A stretch of DNA of 64,000 nt, from NCBI GenBank assembly GCA_947500135.1, contig CANMQX010000004.1, forward strand, positions 310,001 to 374,000, written 5' to 3'. The DNA is from an uncultured Paracoccaceae bacterium (lineage in GTDB: Bacteria; Pseudomonadota; Alphaproteobacteria; Rhodobacterales; Rhodobacteraceae). Both the position numbers and the translations under genes were made by a program. The notes below the pieces were generated by a model that worked only from the letters and a program-made list of their open reading frames with translations, made no database searches and was not told the DNA's origin. Positions 18,901-27,705 of this stretch are shown one piece after another (the first letter of the stretch is position 1; every line of letters starts with the position of its first letter).

Positions 18901-19362
18901 TCAAGCCTCCTGCAATTTGGTTGCGGCAGTTTTGACGGCAGCGCGGATACGCGGATACGTACCACAACGGCAGAGGTTGCCACCCATCACGATATCAATG
19001 TCATCGTCGGTCGGTTCGGGGTTTGTTTCCAACAGCGATGCGGCCTGCATGATCTGGCCAGACTGGCAATACCCGCATTGGGCAACCTGATGTTCGACCC
19101 ATGCCTCTTGCACCGCATGCAGGGCATCGGGGGAGCCGAGCCCCTCAATCGTGACAACATCGGCACCTGCGGCACTGGCAGCAGCCACCTGACAGCTACG
19201 AACCGCCACACCATCCATATGCACGGTGCAGGCGCCGCACTGCGCGATGCCGCAGCCATACTTCGTGCCTTTCAGCCCCAATTCATCCCGCAGAACCCAC
19301 AAAAGCGGCATGTCATCCTCGACATCCACCTCACGTTCTTCGCCATTCACCAGTAGTCGCAT
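18901..19362 (-). CDS. iorA: 2Fe-2S small subunit, isoquinoline 1-oxidoreductase alpha type
   Basis: This 153-residue iron-sulfur subunit has an N-terminal plant-ferredoxin-like domain with [17 protein letters not shown]. Its C-terminal helical domain has [11 protein letters not shown] and [13 protein letters not shown], giving the two 2Fe-2S clusters that carry electrons from the molybdenum centre. ATG 19362 has GGAGG nine bases upstream. The protein has no signal and probably travels with IorB through Tat. It is the first gene of its operon and diverges from a TetR gene. Confidence 0.9.
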   Translation of the reverse strand: MRLLVNGEEREVDVEDDMPLLWVLRDELGLKGTKYGCGIAQCGACTVHMDGVAVRSCQVAAASAAGADVVTIEGLGSPDALHAVQEAWVEHQVAQCGYCQSGQIMQAASLLETNPEPTDDDIDIVMGGNLCRCGTYPRIRAAVKTAATKLQEA

Positions 19363-19380
19363 GTGATCGTTCCTCCGCTG

Positions 19381-19409
19381 ATTGGACAAATTGGCATTTT
19401 TAGTCTAAT
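19381..19409. promoter_or_regulatory. Candidate TetR operator between iorA and its divergent regulator
   Basis: ATTGGACAAA (19381-19390) and the reverse complement of TTTAGTCTAAT (19399-19409) agree at 8 of 10 aligned positions, which makes an imperfect inverted repeat in the short divergent intergenic region. The position fits an operator that controls iorA and possibly the tetR gene. It is a sequence-only guess. Confidence 0.4.
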
Positions 19410-19434
19410 TGACGTGTTTCCATCGACATGTCAA

Positions 19435-20010
19435 ATGAAAACCATGACCGACAAGACCCATATGATCGTTTCAGCCGCCGCAAATATGTTTGCGCGCTAT
19501 GGCTATTCCAAAACGACGATGGGCGATATCGCGGCCGAGGCGGGCGTGGCCCGTCAAACCGTTTATAACGCATTTCCGGGCAAAGAAGAAATTTTGCGGG
19601 CAGTTGTACGGCAGGCAGGCGATGAAACCTATACCGCCGTCATGGCATCATGGGCCGACACGGACAGCATTGACGACAAACTCTCTGCCTTTCACCAATA
19701 CGGGCCGCTGAAATGGTTCGAGGCGATCTGCGCCGCACCTGATCTGGCAGAATTGATGGATGGCCTGCATCGGGCGGCATCTGAAGAAATGTCGGCCCTT
19801 GATGTGAAGTGGCGGGCAGCGCTCTCCGACATGTTGCAGGATAATCTGCGCGGCGAGGATTACATGTCACCCAGCATCGATGACATTGTCGATTTCTTCT
19901 ACACCACCAGCCTGAATGCAAAACACGGGGTGCAGGACGCGACGCAATTGCGGTCGCGGCTTGCCACGATCAAACTGGCGACCTTGGCCTTGCTCAAGTT
20001 GCAGGACTAG
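19435..20010 (+). CDS. TetR-family regulator divergent from iorAB
   Basis: This regulator of about 191 residues has an N-terminal helix-turn-helix (AANMFARYGYSKTTMGDIAAEAGVARQTVY as the recognition region, about residues 14-43). A variable all-helical ligand domain follows. The start could be ATG 19435 or ATG 19444. By position it should control the divergent molybdoenzyme operon, perhaps in response to its substrate. Its 3' end overlaps the converging second TetR gene by four bases. Confidence 0.85.
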   Translation: MKTMTDKTHMIVSAAANMFARYGYSKTTMGDIAAEAGVARQTVYNAFPGKEEILRAVVRQAGDETYTAVMASWADTDSIDDKLSAFHQYGPLKWFEAICAAPDLAELMDGLHRAASEEMSALDVKWRAALSDMLQDNLRGEDYMSPSIDDIVDFFYTTSLNAKHGVQDATQLRSRLATIKLATLALLKLQD

Positions 20011-20570
20011 CTACGCAATTCCGCCAATGCCGGTATGCTGTCACGAATGATTGCGGCCCCAATATCGGTGCGCGCCAGCACCCGCAGCCCGACATATTGC
20101 GTGACCAGAAACTGCGACATGGGTTTGGGCGACACCGTCACCGAAGAATCTGCAAGCGCGTCTTCAAAAGCCTGGCGAAGTCGCTCCAGCGATTTCTGTG
20201 CAAATGCTGCGATATCATCATCCAGCAATGCAGCGCCCGCGATGGTCGAACACAGCAGGCAGCCCCGCCGATCACCCGCCTCCACGGCCTGCGCGATGGA
20301 TGAAAACAGGGCGGTGATGCGGTCCCACCCATCCCCCTCCGCGCGGGTCAGATGCGCCACCGCATCGCTGACCGCCTGCGCGTCATATAAGGCCAGCACC
20401 AACAGAAAGACCGATTTTTTGTCCTTGAACGCTTTGTAAAAGCTGCCCCGTGTCAGTTTCATACCGCTCAGCAGATCAGGCAGCTTCGCCTCTTCATAGG
20501 TCAAATCCCAGAAAACAGACATTGCATCTGCCAGGGCGGTATCGGTGTCAAATTCGCGCGGTCGGGCCAT
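20007..20570 (-). CDS. TetR-family regulator divergent from the DM13 gene
   Basis: This 187-residue TetR protein starts MARPREFDTDTALADAM. The helix-turn-helix lies about residues 27-50 (LSGMKLTRGSFYKAFKDKKS). The C-terminal domain includes GCLLCSTIAGAA, typical of the AcrR/YxaF-like branch. It probably represses itself and the divergent secreted DM13 protein through the inverted repeat at 20634-20655. Confidence 0.85.
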   Translation of the reverse strand: MARPREFDTDTALADAMSVFWDLTYEEAKLPDLLSGMKLTRGSFYKAFKDKKSVFLLVLALYDAQAVSDAVAHLTRAEGDGWDRITALFSSIAQAVEAGDRRGCLLCSTIAGAALLDDDIAAFAQKSLERLRQAFEDALADSSVTVSPKPMSQFLVTQYVGLRVLARTDIGAAIIRDSIPALAELRS

Positions 20571-20633
20571 GGCATCGGTTTATCGCAAGTTTTCGACTTA
20601 GGGAACCAGTCAGTACAGAATAACGAAACTGTG

Positions 20634-20655
20634 TTTGGAACTATTTGGTTCCAAA
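20634..20655. promoter_or_regulatory. Candidate operator between TetR gene and DM13 gene
   Basis: TTTGGAAC (20634-20641) and GTTCCAAA (20648-20655) form a perfect 8-base inverted repeat with a 6-base spacer. A further GGAACCAGT lies about 30 bases towards the TetR gene. The location in the divergent promoter region makes it a good candidate for TetR binding. Confidence 0.5.
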
Positions 20656-20723
20656 TGATAGCCCTCTGCCATCAGCTGCATGTCACCGCAGATTGAAAAC
20701 CAGAAAAATGCAAAGGATTACCC

Positions 20724-21122
20724 ATGAAATACGCACTCATCAAAACGCTCCCTATCATTGCTGCGGCGATGATCAGCCTTAGCCCCGCCGCTGCCGTGGC
20801 CAAGGACGATGCCAGCTCCGGTACGTTCACCGGCAAAAGCGATCATATCACCACCGGTGGTGTCCAAATCGTCAAAACGGCTGATGGCGGCGCTATCGTC
20901 ATCCTTGATACCGATTTCAGCCTAGATGGCGCGCCTGATCCGCGCGTGGGCTTCGGTACAGACGGGACGTATGTCGAAGCCAGCGATCTTGGCGTCTTGC
21001 AGGAGCTGAACGGTCTGCAAATCTATGTGGTGCCGCCAAGTGTCAACGTGGATGACTTCAACGAAGTCTACATCTGGTGCCTGCAATTCGGCGTCCCATT
21101 GGGCGTGGCCACACTCAGCTAA
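20724..21122 (+). CDS. Exported DM13-domain protein
   Basis: This 132-residue protein has a cleavable signal (MKYALIKTLPIIAAAMISLSPAAAVAK). A single DM13 domain covers about residues 33-131: GTFTGKSDHITTGGVQIV, DFSLDGAPDPRVGFG, LNGLQIYVVPPSVNVDDFN and the conserved cysteine in EVYIWCLQFGVPLGVATL. DM13 domains are proposed to act in periplasmic or extracellular redox steps; no substrate is known here. A clear divergent TetR gene suggests it is inducible. No other gene follows in the same unit. Confidence 0.75.
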   Translation: MKYALIKTLPIIAAAMISLSPAAAVAKDDASSGTFTGKSDHITTGGVQIVKTADGGAIVILDTDFSLDGAPDPRVGFGTDGTYVEASDLGVLQELNGLQIYVVPPSVNVDDFNEVYIWCLQFGVPLGVATLS

Positions 21123-21197
21123 GCCGGCGACGACGTTTCAAAACCCAAGGGTATACCGGCCATCCGGTTGCCCTTGGACTGGGCGCCATGCCCATTG

Positions 21198-21641
21198 TCA
21201 GGCCTCGCCGCAGCCACCCTTTGCAGCTGCCCGCATCTGCAACTGGCGCTGAACGGCCCCGAAATGAACGGGTTTATGGTCCGGGCGGGACGCCTTGATA
21301 TGCTGCAACTGCTTGATGACGGTCCTTTCGGGGTCGCGCAGGCGTTGCAAGGCGACGCGCAAAACCCAGGCCGGGCATTGCTCCACCGCAAAGGCATATA
21401 AGGCGACGCGCTGCTCTGCCGGGGTCAGGGCGTCATAAGGCACGGTGCTGCGCTGCTTGCGCATCAGATCAATGCCAAGCGGAATAAGGCGCGGCGCACC
21501 GGAAGGGTCGGGTGGGGCAACAAGCGCTGATTGATATGCAGTCGGTAACAAGTTGTGCAGGTTTTGCAACTTGCGTCGCACCACCTGGTGAATGGACAGC
21601 CACGCTGCCGCCACACTTATTAACAAAATACTAACAAACAA
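21198..21641 (-). CDS. Hypothetical membrane-anchored protein
   Basis: This is a 147-residue open frame with codon use like its neighbours. An N-terminal hydrophobic helix (FVSILLISVAAAWLSIH) is followed by a polar domain rich in Arg and Gln (LTPAEQRVALYAFAVEQCPA). I do not recognise the family. The only in-frame start covering the helix is a TTG at 21641 without a good ribosome-binding site, so the exact start is uncertain. It lies alone between the DM13 gene and rpsD. Confidence 0.45.
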   Translation of the reverse strand: MFVSILLISVAAAWLSIHQVVRRKLQNLHNLLPTAYQSALVAPPDPSGAPRLIPLGIDLMRKQRSTVPYDALTPAEQRVALYAFAVEQCPAWVLRVALQRLRDPERTVIKQLQHIKASRPDHKPVHFGAVQRQLQMRAAAKGGCGEA

Positions 21642-21756
21642 AGGCTTTATCTATCCATCTTGCTGCCCCGGGGCCTTGTTAGCGGGGGGGTATGTTTACA
21701 ATTTGACGCAAACGGCACCTTATTTCGTCAACTTCAAGGGTGGCGCGCCATCTTCG

Positions 21757-21784
21757 TTGACACGGGACGAATCCTGTCTATAAG
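21757..21784 (+). promoter_or_regulatory. Strong housekeeping-type promoter of rpsD
   Basis: A perfect -35 TTGACA (21757-21762), 16-base spacer and -10 TATAAG (21779-21784) lie upstream of rpsD. Transcription would start near 21791 and leave a leader of about 113 bases. Confidence 0.75.
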
Positions 21785-21790
21785 CCGCGC

Positions 21791-21903
21791 ATTCATTGGT
21801 GTTGGTGGCCCCCGCAAGGGGAAACCTGTCGCCCCGGCAAAATCCGGGGAGGAGGACAACGCCCTTCACGCCCCTAGGGGTTCTTTAAGAAGGAGATCAG
21901 CGT
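21791..21903 (+). other. Structured 5' leader of rpsD
   Basis: The leader holds three short GC-rich hairpins: CCCC-GCAA-GGGG (21810-21821, a GNRA tetraloop), CCCCGG-CAAAAT-CCGGGG (21832-21849) and the palindrome CCCCTAGGGG (21871-21880). A clear AAGGAG ribosome-binding site follows. Such a leader could let ribosomal protein S4 regulate its own synthesis, as S4 does on other leaders in enterobacteria and Bacillus. That role here is inference. Confidence 0.4.
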
Positions 21904-22524
21904 ATGACAAAACGTACCGCTGCCAAGTACAAAATTGACCGCCGGATGGGCGAAAACATCTGGGGTCGCCCAAAATCACCCGTCAACCGTCGTGAATATG
22001 GCCCCGGCCAGCACGGTCAGCGCCGCAAGGGCAAACTGTCCGACTTCGGTATTCAGCTGCGCGCCAAGCAAAAGCTGAAGGGTTACTATGGCGACCTGAC
22101 AGAAAAGCAGTTCCGCCGGATTTATGCGGAGGCCGAGCGGGTCAAGGGCGACACTGGTGAAAACCTTATCGGTCTGCTGGAACGCCGTCTGGACGCTGTC
22201 GTTTACCGCGCCAAATTCGTGCCAACCGTCTTTGCAGCCCGCCAGTTCGTGAACCACGGCCACGTGACCGTGAACGGCAAGAAGGTGAACATCCCATCTT
22301 ACCGCGTCAAAGAAGGCGACGTGATCGAAGTGCGCCAGAAATCAAAGCAATTGGAACTGGTGCTGGTCGCCGCACAGCTGCCAGAGCGTGACGTGCCTGA
22401 CTACATGGAAGTCGACCATTCGAAAATGGCCGCGACTTTCACACGGACACCAAGCCTCGGCGACGTGCCATACCCCGTCGCAATGGAACCAAACCTCGTG
22501 GTCGAATTCTACGCTAAAAACTAA
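21904..22524 (+). CDS. rpsD: 30S ribosomal protein S4
   Basis: This 206-residue S4 is a primary 16S rRNA-binding protein that nucleates 30S assembly. The N-terminal region includes [22 protein letters not shown]. The S4 RNA-binding domain is [20 protein letters not shown] with [19 protein letters not shown]. The start ATG has AAGGAG eight bases upstream. It is a stand-alone gene here, as in many alphaproteobacteria, with its own promoter and terminator. Confidence 0.97.
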   Translation: MTKRTAAKYKIDRRMGENIWGRPKSPVNRREYGPGQHGQRRKGKLSDFGIQLRAKQKLKGYYGDLTEKQFRRIYAEAERVKGDTGENLIGLLERRLDAVVYRAKFVPTVFAARQFVNHGHVTVNGKKVNIPSYRVKEGDVIEVRQKSKQLELVLVAAQLPERDVPDYMEVDHSKMAATFTRTPSLGDVPYPVAMEPNLVVEFYAKN

Positions 22525-22567
22525 CCGGGAAGCCGATCATCCCGGACCGGGTCCGGGGCTACAAAAC

Positions 22568-22593
22568 AAAGGCCGTGCAATCGCACGGCCTTT
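22568..22593. terminator. Intrinsic terminator after rpsD
   Basis: AAAGGCCGTGC (22568-22578) pairs with GCACGGCCTTT (22583-22593) around the loop AATC, and T follows. With A-runs on the other strand it also serves the converging gene that ends at 22600. Confidence 0.85.
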
Positions 22594-22599
22594 TGCGTG

Positions 22600-23016
22600 T
22601 CAGGACAAAGAAACGATAATAATCAGCAGGTACAGCATGACGAAACAGATCGGCACGTAAGTTTCCAACTGGGCCAACGATCCGCGCCCAAGCCGGTTGT
22701 AATGCGCCTCTTCGGCCGCAAAAAGCTGCAGGTCAAATCCAGCCTCAATCTCCTGCAAAACAGCAAACTTGGCGCTGTTCAGCTTTCGGTAACTGGATAA
22801 CAGCCCGATCCACGCAAAACAGATCAGCACACCGGCTATTGGAATAACAATGCGGGCGGCTTCTGCGCCGGCACTTTCAAGATAGCCATAAAACGCAACG
22901 ATGGCCCCATTCACACCCAGCAACCATTGATTGGCCGCAGCACGACGGTCGCTGACCTTTTCGGCGGTGGCGAGATAAAGCTTATAAAGGTCAAATGCGC
23001 TGGTCTGGTCAGTCAT
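22600..23016 (-). CDS. Small multi-spanning membrane protein (RipA-like) paired with a TIR protein
   Basis: This 138-residue protein has an N-terminal amphipathic segment YKLYLATAEKVSDRRAAANQ followed by helices at about 31-50, 55-76 and 118-137. From memory the start (YKLYxxxAxxxSxRRxxANxxxL) resembles the RipA-family octameric membrane proteins, which are often found beside putative defence genes; this needs a profile search. It starts three bases after the stop of the TIR gene, so the two are one transcription unit. A plausible role is a membrane pore or platform acting with the TIR protein. That is inference. Confidence 0.55.
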   Translation of the reverse strand: MTDQTSAFDLYKLYLATAEKVSDRRAAANQWLLGVNGAIVAFYGYLESAGAEAARIVIPIAGVLICFAWIGLLSSYRKLNSAKFAVLQEIEAGFDLQLFAAEEAHYNRLGRGSLAQLETYVPICFVMLYLLIIIVSLS

Positions 23017-23019
23017 GCA

Positions 23020-24102
23020 CTAGTCCCCCAACGGATCAACGCAATTGGCCTGCGGAAACGGCACTCTGTTGGTACAGAAACGACCGGTGGTCAATGAAAC
23101 GTCGGATTCACTACGGTTCGACTTTTGGTACACCACGCCGGTGAGTTCATGATCCTTGCCAAAGGTGATCGGACAGACCGAAGATTCGATCAGCCGGGAA
23201 TCGCATGTGGGTGTGGCGTAACCAAAAAACTCGCTTGCGGCCGCATTGCCCGAAAACGCCTCAACCTGCGACACCGACACACAGACCTTGTCAATCGCCT
23301 GACAGGCCTGACGCGCGCTTTGGTTCAGGGCGATGTCGGTCTGGGTGATGCCCGGAACGGGGATCCAATTCCGTGTGGTGGCTTTGCCAAGGGCAAACAT
23401 CATCCCCAGCGCCAACAGGATCACAGCCACCAACGGGGCATAAGCAATCGGCTGGCGAATGCGAAACCAGAGATAGCGCAGCGCTGAACTGATCCCATGC
23501 ACACCGAACAAGTCAAATATCGCGGCATCCGATTTCGGGTCCAGATTGACGCCGTATGTTTTCAGATCGTCCATGATGATCCGGCGGGCATCGTCGCTGC
23601 TGACCTCATCATCTTTCAACTGGTTCCATTTCTGGCGGATTTCGGTCAGTTGCGAGACATAGAAATGCATCTGCTGGCCTTGCAGATAATCAGGCTGCAC
23701 GGCGTCCTTTTCGGCATAAACAACGACCTTGCGCTGATCGCCTTTCAACTTGCTGAAATATTCAAATTCCTCGCGAATCCAATCCTCGGGCTCTTTGGGG
23801 CGCCGTGTGAGCACCTTAAATGCCTTCTTGAAACCCCGCCCAACCGCACCGGCAACGGCGCGCAATCTGGACGTTTCCGGCGCGCGCGACAGATAGATCA
23901 ACAGCGTGTCGGTCTTTTCCAGACTGTCATAGATATGATCCGCCCAGCGGCCAGCCGGAAACTCACCCATCTTGGTGATACGGTTGCCTAGATTGGACAA
24001 AAGCACGCTCAGACCGTGGACTTCTGGTTCGTCGCGACTGCGATAGGATAGAAAAATATTCTGATCCGACAATTGCTTTAGTTCAATATCAATATCCGCC
24101 AT
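23020..24102 (-). CDS. TIR-domain protein with one membrane helix and a Cys-rich exterior domain
   Basis: This is a 360-residue protein. Residues 14-130 look like a TIR domain: [15 protein letters not shown] as box 1, [22 protein letters not shown] as the central strand and helix, and W108-I-R-E-E as the W-x-x-x-E segment that carries the catalytic glutamate in NAD-cleaving TIRs (E112 here). A basic insert (82-105) lies between them. One transmembrane helix spans about 218-239. The C-terminal 120 residues contain six cysteines (267, 274, 300, 310, 343, 354), which suggests a disulfide-bonded periplasmic domain. It has no known adaptor partner. Function is unproven; antiviral signalling is the leading idea. 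Confidence 0.6.
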   Translation of the reverse strand: MADIDIELKQLSDQNIFLSYRSRDEPEVHGLSVLLSNLGNRITKMGEFPAGRWADHIYDSLEKTDTLLIYLSRAPETSRLRAVAGAVGRGFKKAFKVLTRRPKEPEDWIREEFEYFSKLKGDQRKVVVYAEKDAVQPDYLQGQQMHFYVSQLTEIRQKWNQLKDDEVSSDDARRIIMDDLKTYGVNLDPKSDAAIFDLFGVHGISSALRYLWFRIRQPIAYAPLVAVILLALGMMFALGKATTRNWIPVPGITQTDIALNQSARQACQAIDKVCVSVSQVEAFSGNAAASEFFGYATPTCDSRLIESSVCPITFGKDHELTGVVYQKSNRSESDVSLTTGRFCTNRVPFPQANCVDPLGD

Positions 24103-24296
24103 GGAAACGCCTTGGGTCTGAAAATGACTGTCTTAAAATAATGCCTTCAATAGCACGAAAGCCTGCTTTTTCCAAAACTGTCGCCAATTTCGATACAGCG
24201 AGCGGCGAAAACGGTGATGGCAGACAGAAAACTGCACCTATGCTAGAAGAGTTGAAAATCAGAAGATTATCGCCCCAACAGCGCCCGAGGTGCCCC

Positions 24297-25430
24297 ATGT
24301 ATACAACAACGCCGCCCTTCACGCTTGGCATTGAGGAAGAATACCTGCTGGTCGATCTCGAAACGCTGGATTTGACCGCCGCGCCCGAGGCGCTGATGAA
24401 TGACGCAGCCGATGTGCTGGGCGAGAAAGTCAGCCCCGAATTCCTGCAATGCCAGATCGAGGTCGGCACCGGCGTGTGTGACACAATCGCGGATGCGCGG
24501 GCTGATCTGGCACATCTGCGCAAAACTGTGGCCGATCTGGCTGGGCGCCATGGGTTGGCCCCCATCGCGGCATCAACCCATCCCTTTGCAAAATGGCAGC
24601 AACAGGAATTTACCGACAAAGAACGGTATCGGACGCTGGAACGAGATCTGGCCGGGGTCGCCCGGCGCATGTTGATCTGCGGGATGCATGTGCATGTCGG
24701 GATCGATGATGACGATCTGCGCATGGATCTGATGCGGCAATTCACCTATTTTCTGCCGCATCTGCTGGCGCTGTCCACGTCATCCCCTTTCTGGGAAGGC
24801 GAAGAAACCGGCCTGCGATCCTACCGGCTGACAGTGTTCGACAATCTGCCGCGTACCGGCTTGCCGCCGACCTTCAACAGCCATGTGGAATATGAACGGG
24901 CGATCCAGACGATGGTCAAGACCGGCGTGATCGAGGACAGCACCAAGATCTGGTGGGACCTGCGGCCATCAGGGCGGTTCCCAACGCTCGAGTCCCGGAT
25001 TTGCGATGTGTCGCCTTTGCTGGATGACACCATCGCCATTGCTGCCCTGATCCAAAGCATCTTTCTCATGCTGTTTGATCTGGGGATGAAGAACCAGCGC
25101 TGGCGGATCTATGATCGGTTCCTGATCGCCGAAAACCGGTGGCGGGCACAGCGTTATGGCGCATCCAAGGGCTTGATCGATTTCGGGTTAGGGCAGATCA
25201 AATCCTGCGAAGACCTGTTTGATGAATTGCTCGAAACCCTCGCCCCGCATGCCGCCGCGCTTGGTTGCACCAAAGAGGTGATGCACACAAAAACGATCCT
25301 CAAAAACGGGACAAGCGCCGAACGACAGACAAAAATCTATCACGATGCGATGGCCGATGGGGCCAGCGCAGATGACGCCTTGCAGGATGTCGTGCGCGGA
25401 TTGGTCGCGGAATTTTCGGTCGGGCTCTAA
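24297..25430 (+). CDS. Carboxylate-amine ligase, YbdK / GCS2 family
   Basis: This 377-residue member of the glutamate-cysteine ligase type 2 family forms amide bonds with ATP. The start [12 protein letters not shown] is the family ATP/substrate loop. [10 protein letters not shown] and [20 protein letters not shown] carry further conserved residues. YbdK-type proteins have weak gamma-glutamylcysteine synthetase activity and an unknown true substrate. I chose ATG 24297 because GAGGTG precedes it and the 52-residue upstream extension is not conserved-looking. The 194-base gap to the divergent TIR gene holds both promoters. Confidence 0.85.
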   Translation: MYTTTPPFTLGIEEEYLLVDLETLDLTAAPEALMNDAADVLGEKVSPEFLQCQIEVGTGVCDTIADARADLAHLRKTVADLAGRHGLAPIAASTHPFAKWQQQEFTDKERYRTLERDLAGVARRMLICGMHVHVGIDDDDLRMDLMRQFTYFLPHLLALSTSSPFWEGEETGLRSYRLTVFDNLPRTGLPPTFNSHVEYERAIQTMVKTGVIEDSTKIWWDLRPSGRFPTLESRICDVSPLLDDTIAIAALIQSIFLMLFDLGMKNQRWRIYDRFLIAENRWRAQRYGASKGLIDFGLGQIKSCEDLFDELLETLAPHAAALGCTKEVMHTKTILKNGTSAERQTKIYHDAMADGASADDALQDVVRGLVAEFSVGL

Positions 25431-25480
25431 TTCTTAACAGCCTGTTGCGCGCGCTGCATTAATGGGCGCATCCGGTACGT

Positions 25481-25555
25481 TGGGGTCCGACGTTTTGCCG
25501 ACGTCGCGCCGACGCTCTGCCGACAGATGATTTCACCAGAAAAACCAGCATTAAC
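25481..25555 (+). repeat. 11-bp-phased CCGACGNNNNG array, copy 1
   Basis: Three and a half units follow one another with an exact 11-base period: 25487-25497, 25498-25508, 25509-25519, then CCGACAG (25520-25526). A less conserved tail ends in GCATTAAC (25548-25555). A second array with the same architecture and a related tail lies on the other strand at 39352-39425. The element is in the 266-base region before hisC, which otherwise contains no gene I can support. Confidence 0.65.
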
Positions 25556-25696
25556 ATATGATTCGTCAAAACCGGGCGTTGCACCGGCCCCGGCGCACCG
25601 TGCGGTACTGTGACAACTGCCACCGCGCGCTACCTTGGTACTGGTCACCGCCGGGGCAGGGCGATAGAACGGGCGAAACGACAGGGAACGGACCAC

Positions 25697-26782
25697 ATGG
25701 GCAAGGCCATTCAACCGCAGCCAGGCATCTTGGATATCGCGCTTTATCAAGGCGGGGCATCACATCTGGACGGGATGAGCAATGTGCTCAAGCTCTCATC
25801 CAACGAAAATCCGCTGGGGCCCAGCGATGCCGCCAAAGAGGCGATGATCAGGGCCAGCCACGACCTGCACCGTTACCCCCCGACAGACCACAGCGCCCTG
25901 CGTCAGGCGATTGCGGATGTGTGGGATGTGGATGCGGGTCGGGTGTTCTGCGGTGTCGGTTCTGGCGACGTTTTGAAACTGCTGGCAGAGGCTTATGCAG
26001 GCCCCGGTGATGAGGTTGTGTTCACCGAACACGGGTTTTCGATGTACCCGATCTATGCGCATGCCTGTGGGGCCACACCAGTGGTTGTGGCCGAGAATGA
26101 ACGGGTCGTGGATGTCGATGCGATCCTGAAAGCCTGCGGACCCAAGACGCGGTTGGTCTTTATCGCCAACCCCGCCAACCCGACAGGCACGATGATCGGC
26201 AGTGCAGAGGTGGCGCGATTGGCCGAAGGATTGCCGCCACAAGCGCTCTTGGTGCTTGACGGGGCCTATGCCGAATTTGTCGATGGGTTTGACGCGGGCA
26301 AGGCACTGGTCGAGGCACGCGATAACGTCTTCATGTCGCGCACATTCTCCAAGATTTATGGGCTGGGCGGCATGCGCGTTGGCTGGGGCTACGGGCCGCA
26401 GGCGATTGTCGATGTACTGAACCGGATCCGGGGGCCATTCAACTTGTCGGCCCCCGCATTGGCTGCGGCAGAGGCGGCGGTGCGCGATACTGAGCATACC
26501 GAGAAATGCCGCGCTGAAAACGCAAAATGGCGCGACTGGCTGGCCAATGCACTGGCCGAACTCGGCGTGCCGTCAGACACTTCAACCGCCAATTTCATCC
26601 TCGCCCGTTTTGCTGATGAAACAGAGGCAAATGCCTGTGACGACCACCTGCGCAGCGCCGGAATTATTGTGCGCAAAGTGGTGGGTTACGGGTTGCCACA
26701 CTGCTTGCGGGTCACGGTTGGCGACGAAAGCGCTTGCCGCCGCGTTGCCCACGCGGTGGCGCAATTCAAGGGGGCCGATTGA
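25697..26782 (+). CDS. hisC: Histidinol-phosphate / aromatic aminotransferase
   Basis: This 361-residue class I/II PLP aminotransferase of the HisC group has [11 protein letters not shown] near the N-terminus. NPANPTGT binds the cofactor, and the Schiff-base lysine is in [17 protein letters not shown]. The pairing with a prephenate-dehydrogenase gene (1-base overlap) suggests use in tyrosine/phenylalanine synthesis as well as, or instead of, histidine synthesis. ATG 25697 lies behind AGGGAACGG. An upstream 29-residue extension is unlikely. Confidence 0.88.
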   Translation: MGKAIQPQPGILDIALYQGGASHLDGMSNVLKLSSNENPLGPSDAAKEAMIRASHDLHRYPPTDHSALRQAIADVWDVDAGRVFCGVGSGDVLKLLAEAYAGPGDEVVFTEHGFSMYPIYAHACGATPVVVAENERVVDVDAILKACGPKTRLVFIANPANPTGTMIGSAEVARLAEGLPPQALLVLDGAYAEFVDGFDAGKALVEARDNVFMSRTFSKIYGLGGMRVGWGYGPQAIVDVLNRIRGPFNLSAPALAAAEAAVRDTEHTEKCRAENAKWRDWLANALAELGVPSDTSTANFILARFADETEANACDDHLRSAGIIVRKVVGYGLPHCLRVTVGDESACRRVAHAVAQFKGAD

Positions 26783-27705
26783 TGGCGCAAATCTATGAAC
26801 GCGTGGCACTGATCGGGCTGGGGCTGATCGCGGGGTCAATGGCTTATGCGATGCGCCGCGATGGTCTGGCGGGCGAGGTTGTGGGCTATGCCAAATCGGC
26901 TGAGACCCGCACCATCGCCCGCGAACTTGGCATGTGTGACCGGGTCACGGAAAGTGCTGCAGAGGCCGCAAAAGATGCCGATCTGGTGGTGCTATGTGTC
27001 CCCGTCGGCGCGATGGAGGCTGTCGCGAAGGAAATCGGGCCGGTCCTGAAACCCGGTGCGACCGTCAGTGATGTCGGTTCGGTCAAACGCACAGTGGTCG
27101 AGGCGGTCGGGCCTTATGTCGCTGATAATGTGCATTTTATTCCCGCGCACCCGCTTGCCGGGACAGAACATTCCGGCCCGCGTTCCGGTTTTGCAGAGCT
27201 TTTTGAAGGGCGTTACACGATCATTGTGCCGGTTGGCGGCAGTGATCCTGACGCGGTGCAACGATTGGCGACGCTTTGGCAAGGCATGGGCGCGCTGGTC
27301 GAAGAAATGGACCCCGAACATCATGACCTTGTGCTGGCGGTGACCAGCCACACACCGCACCTGATCGCCTATACGATGGTTGGCGTGGCCGATGATCTGC
27401 GCCGGGTCACTGATAGCGAAGTGATCAAATATTCCGCCGCAGGTTTCAGGGATTTCACCCGGATTGCAGCCTCTGATCCAGTGATGTGGCGTGACGTTTT
27501 CCTCAATAACAAAGAGGCGACGCTGGAAATTCTGGGCCGGTTCACCGAAGAGTTATTCGCACTGCAACGGGCAATCCGGCAGGGCGATGGTGATCATCTG
27601 CATGACTATTTTACCCGGACCCGCGCGATCCGGCGCGGTATTATCGAGGCGGGGCAGGATACTGATGCCCCTGATTTCGGACGTGTGAAAGCACGCAAGG
27701 GGTGA
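26782..27705 (+). CDS. tyrC: Prephenate / arogenate (cyclohexadienyl) dehydrogenase
   Basis: This 307-residue NAD(P)-dependent enzyme oxidatively decarboxylates prephenate or arogenate on the way to tyrosine. The N-terminal Rossmann motif is VALIGLGLIAGSMAYAMRR. FIPAHPLAGTEHSGP carries the catalytic-site histidine region and VTSHTPHLIAYTMV the second. The ATG overlaps the hisC stop (TGATG). The next gene also overlaps by one base, so hisC-tyrC-extensin form one unit. Confidence 0.87.
   Translation: MAQIYERVALIGLGLIAGSMAYAMRRDGLAGEVVGYAKSAETRTIARELGMCDRVTESAAEAAKDADLVVLCVPVGAMEAVAKEIGPVLKPGATVSDVGSVKRTVVEAVGPYVADNVHFIPAHPLAGTEHSGPRSGFAELFEGRYTIIVPVGGSDPDAVQRLATLWQGMGALVEEMDPEHHDLVLAVTSHTPHLIAYTMVGVADDLRRVTDSEVIKYSAAGFRDFTRIAASDPVMWRDVFLNNKEATLEILGRFTEELFALQRAIRQGDGDHLHDYFTRTRAIRRGIIEAGQDTDAPDFGRVKARKG

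Noticed and set aside
25487-25526. CCGACG units considered as a CRISPR array
   Set aside because: Unit and spacer are far too short (11 bases in total) and no cas gene is present.
25427-25750. 107-residue minus-strand frame across the first CCGACG array
   Set aside because: The 11-base period is incompatible with a protein repeat and the frame has no ribosome-binding site; the conserved feature is the DNA repeat.
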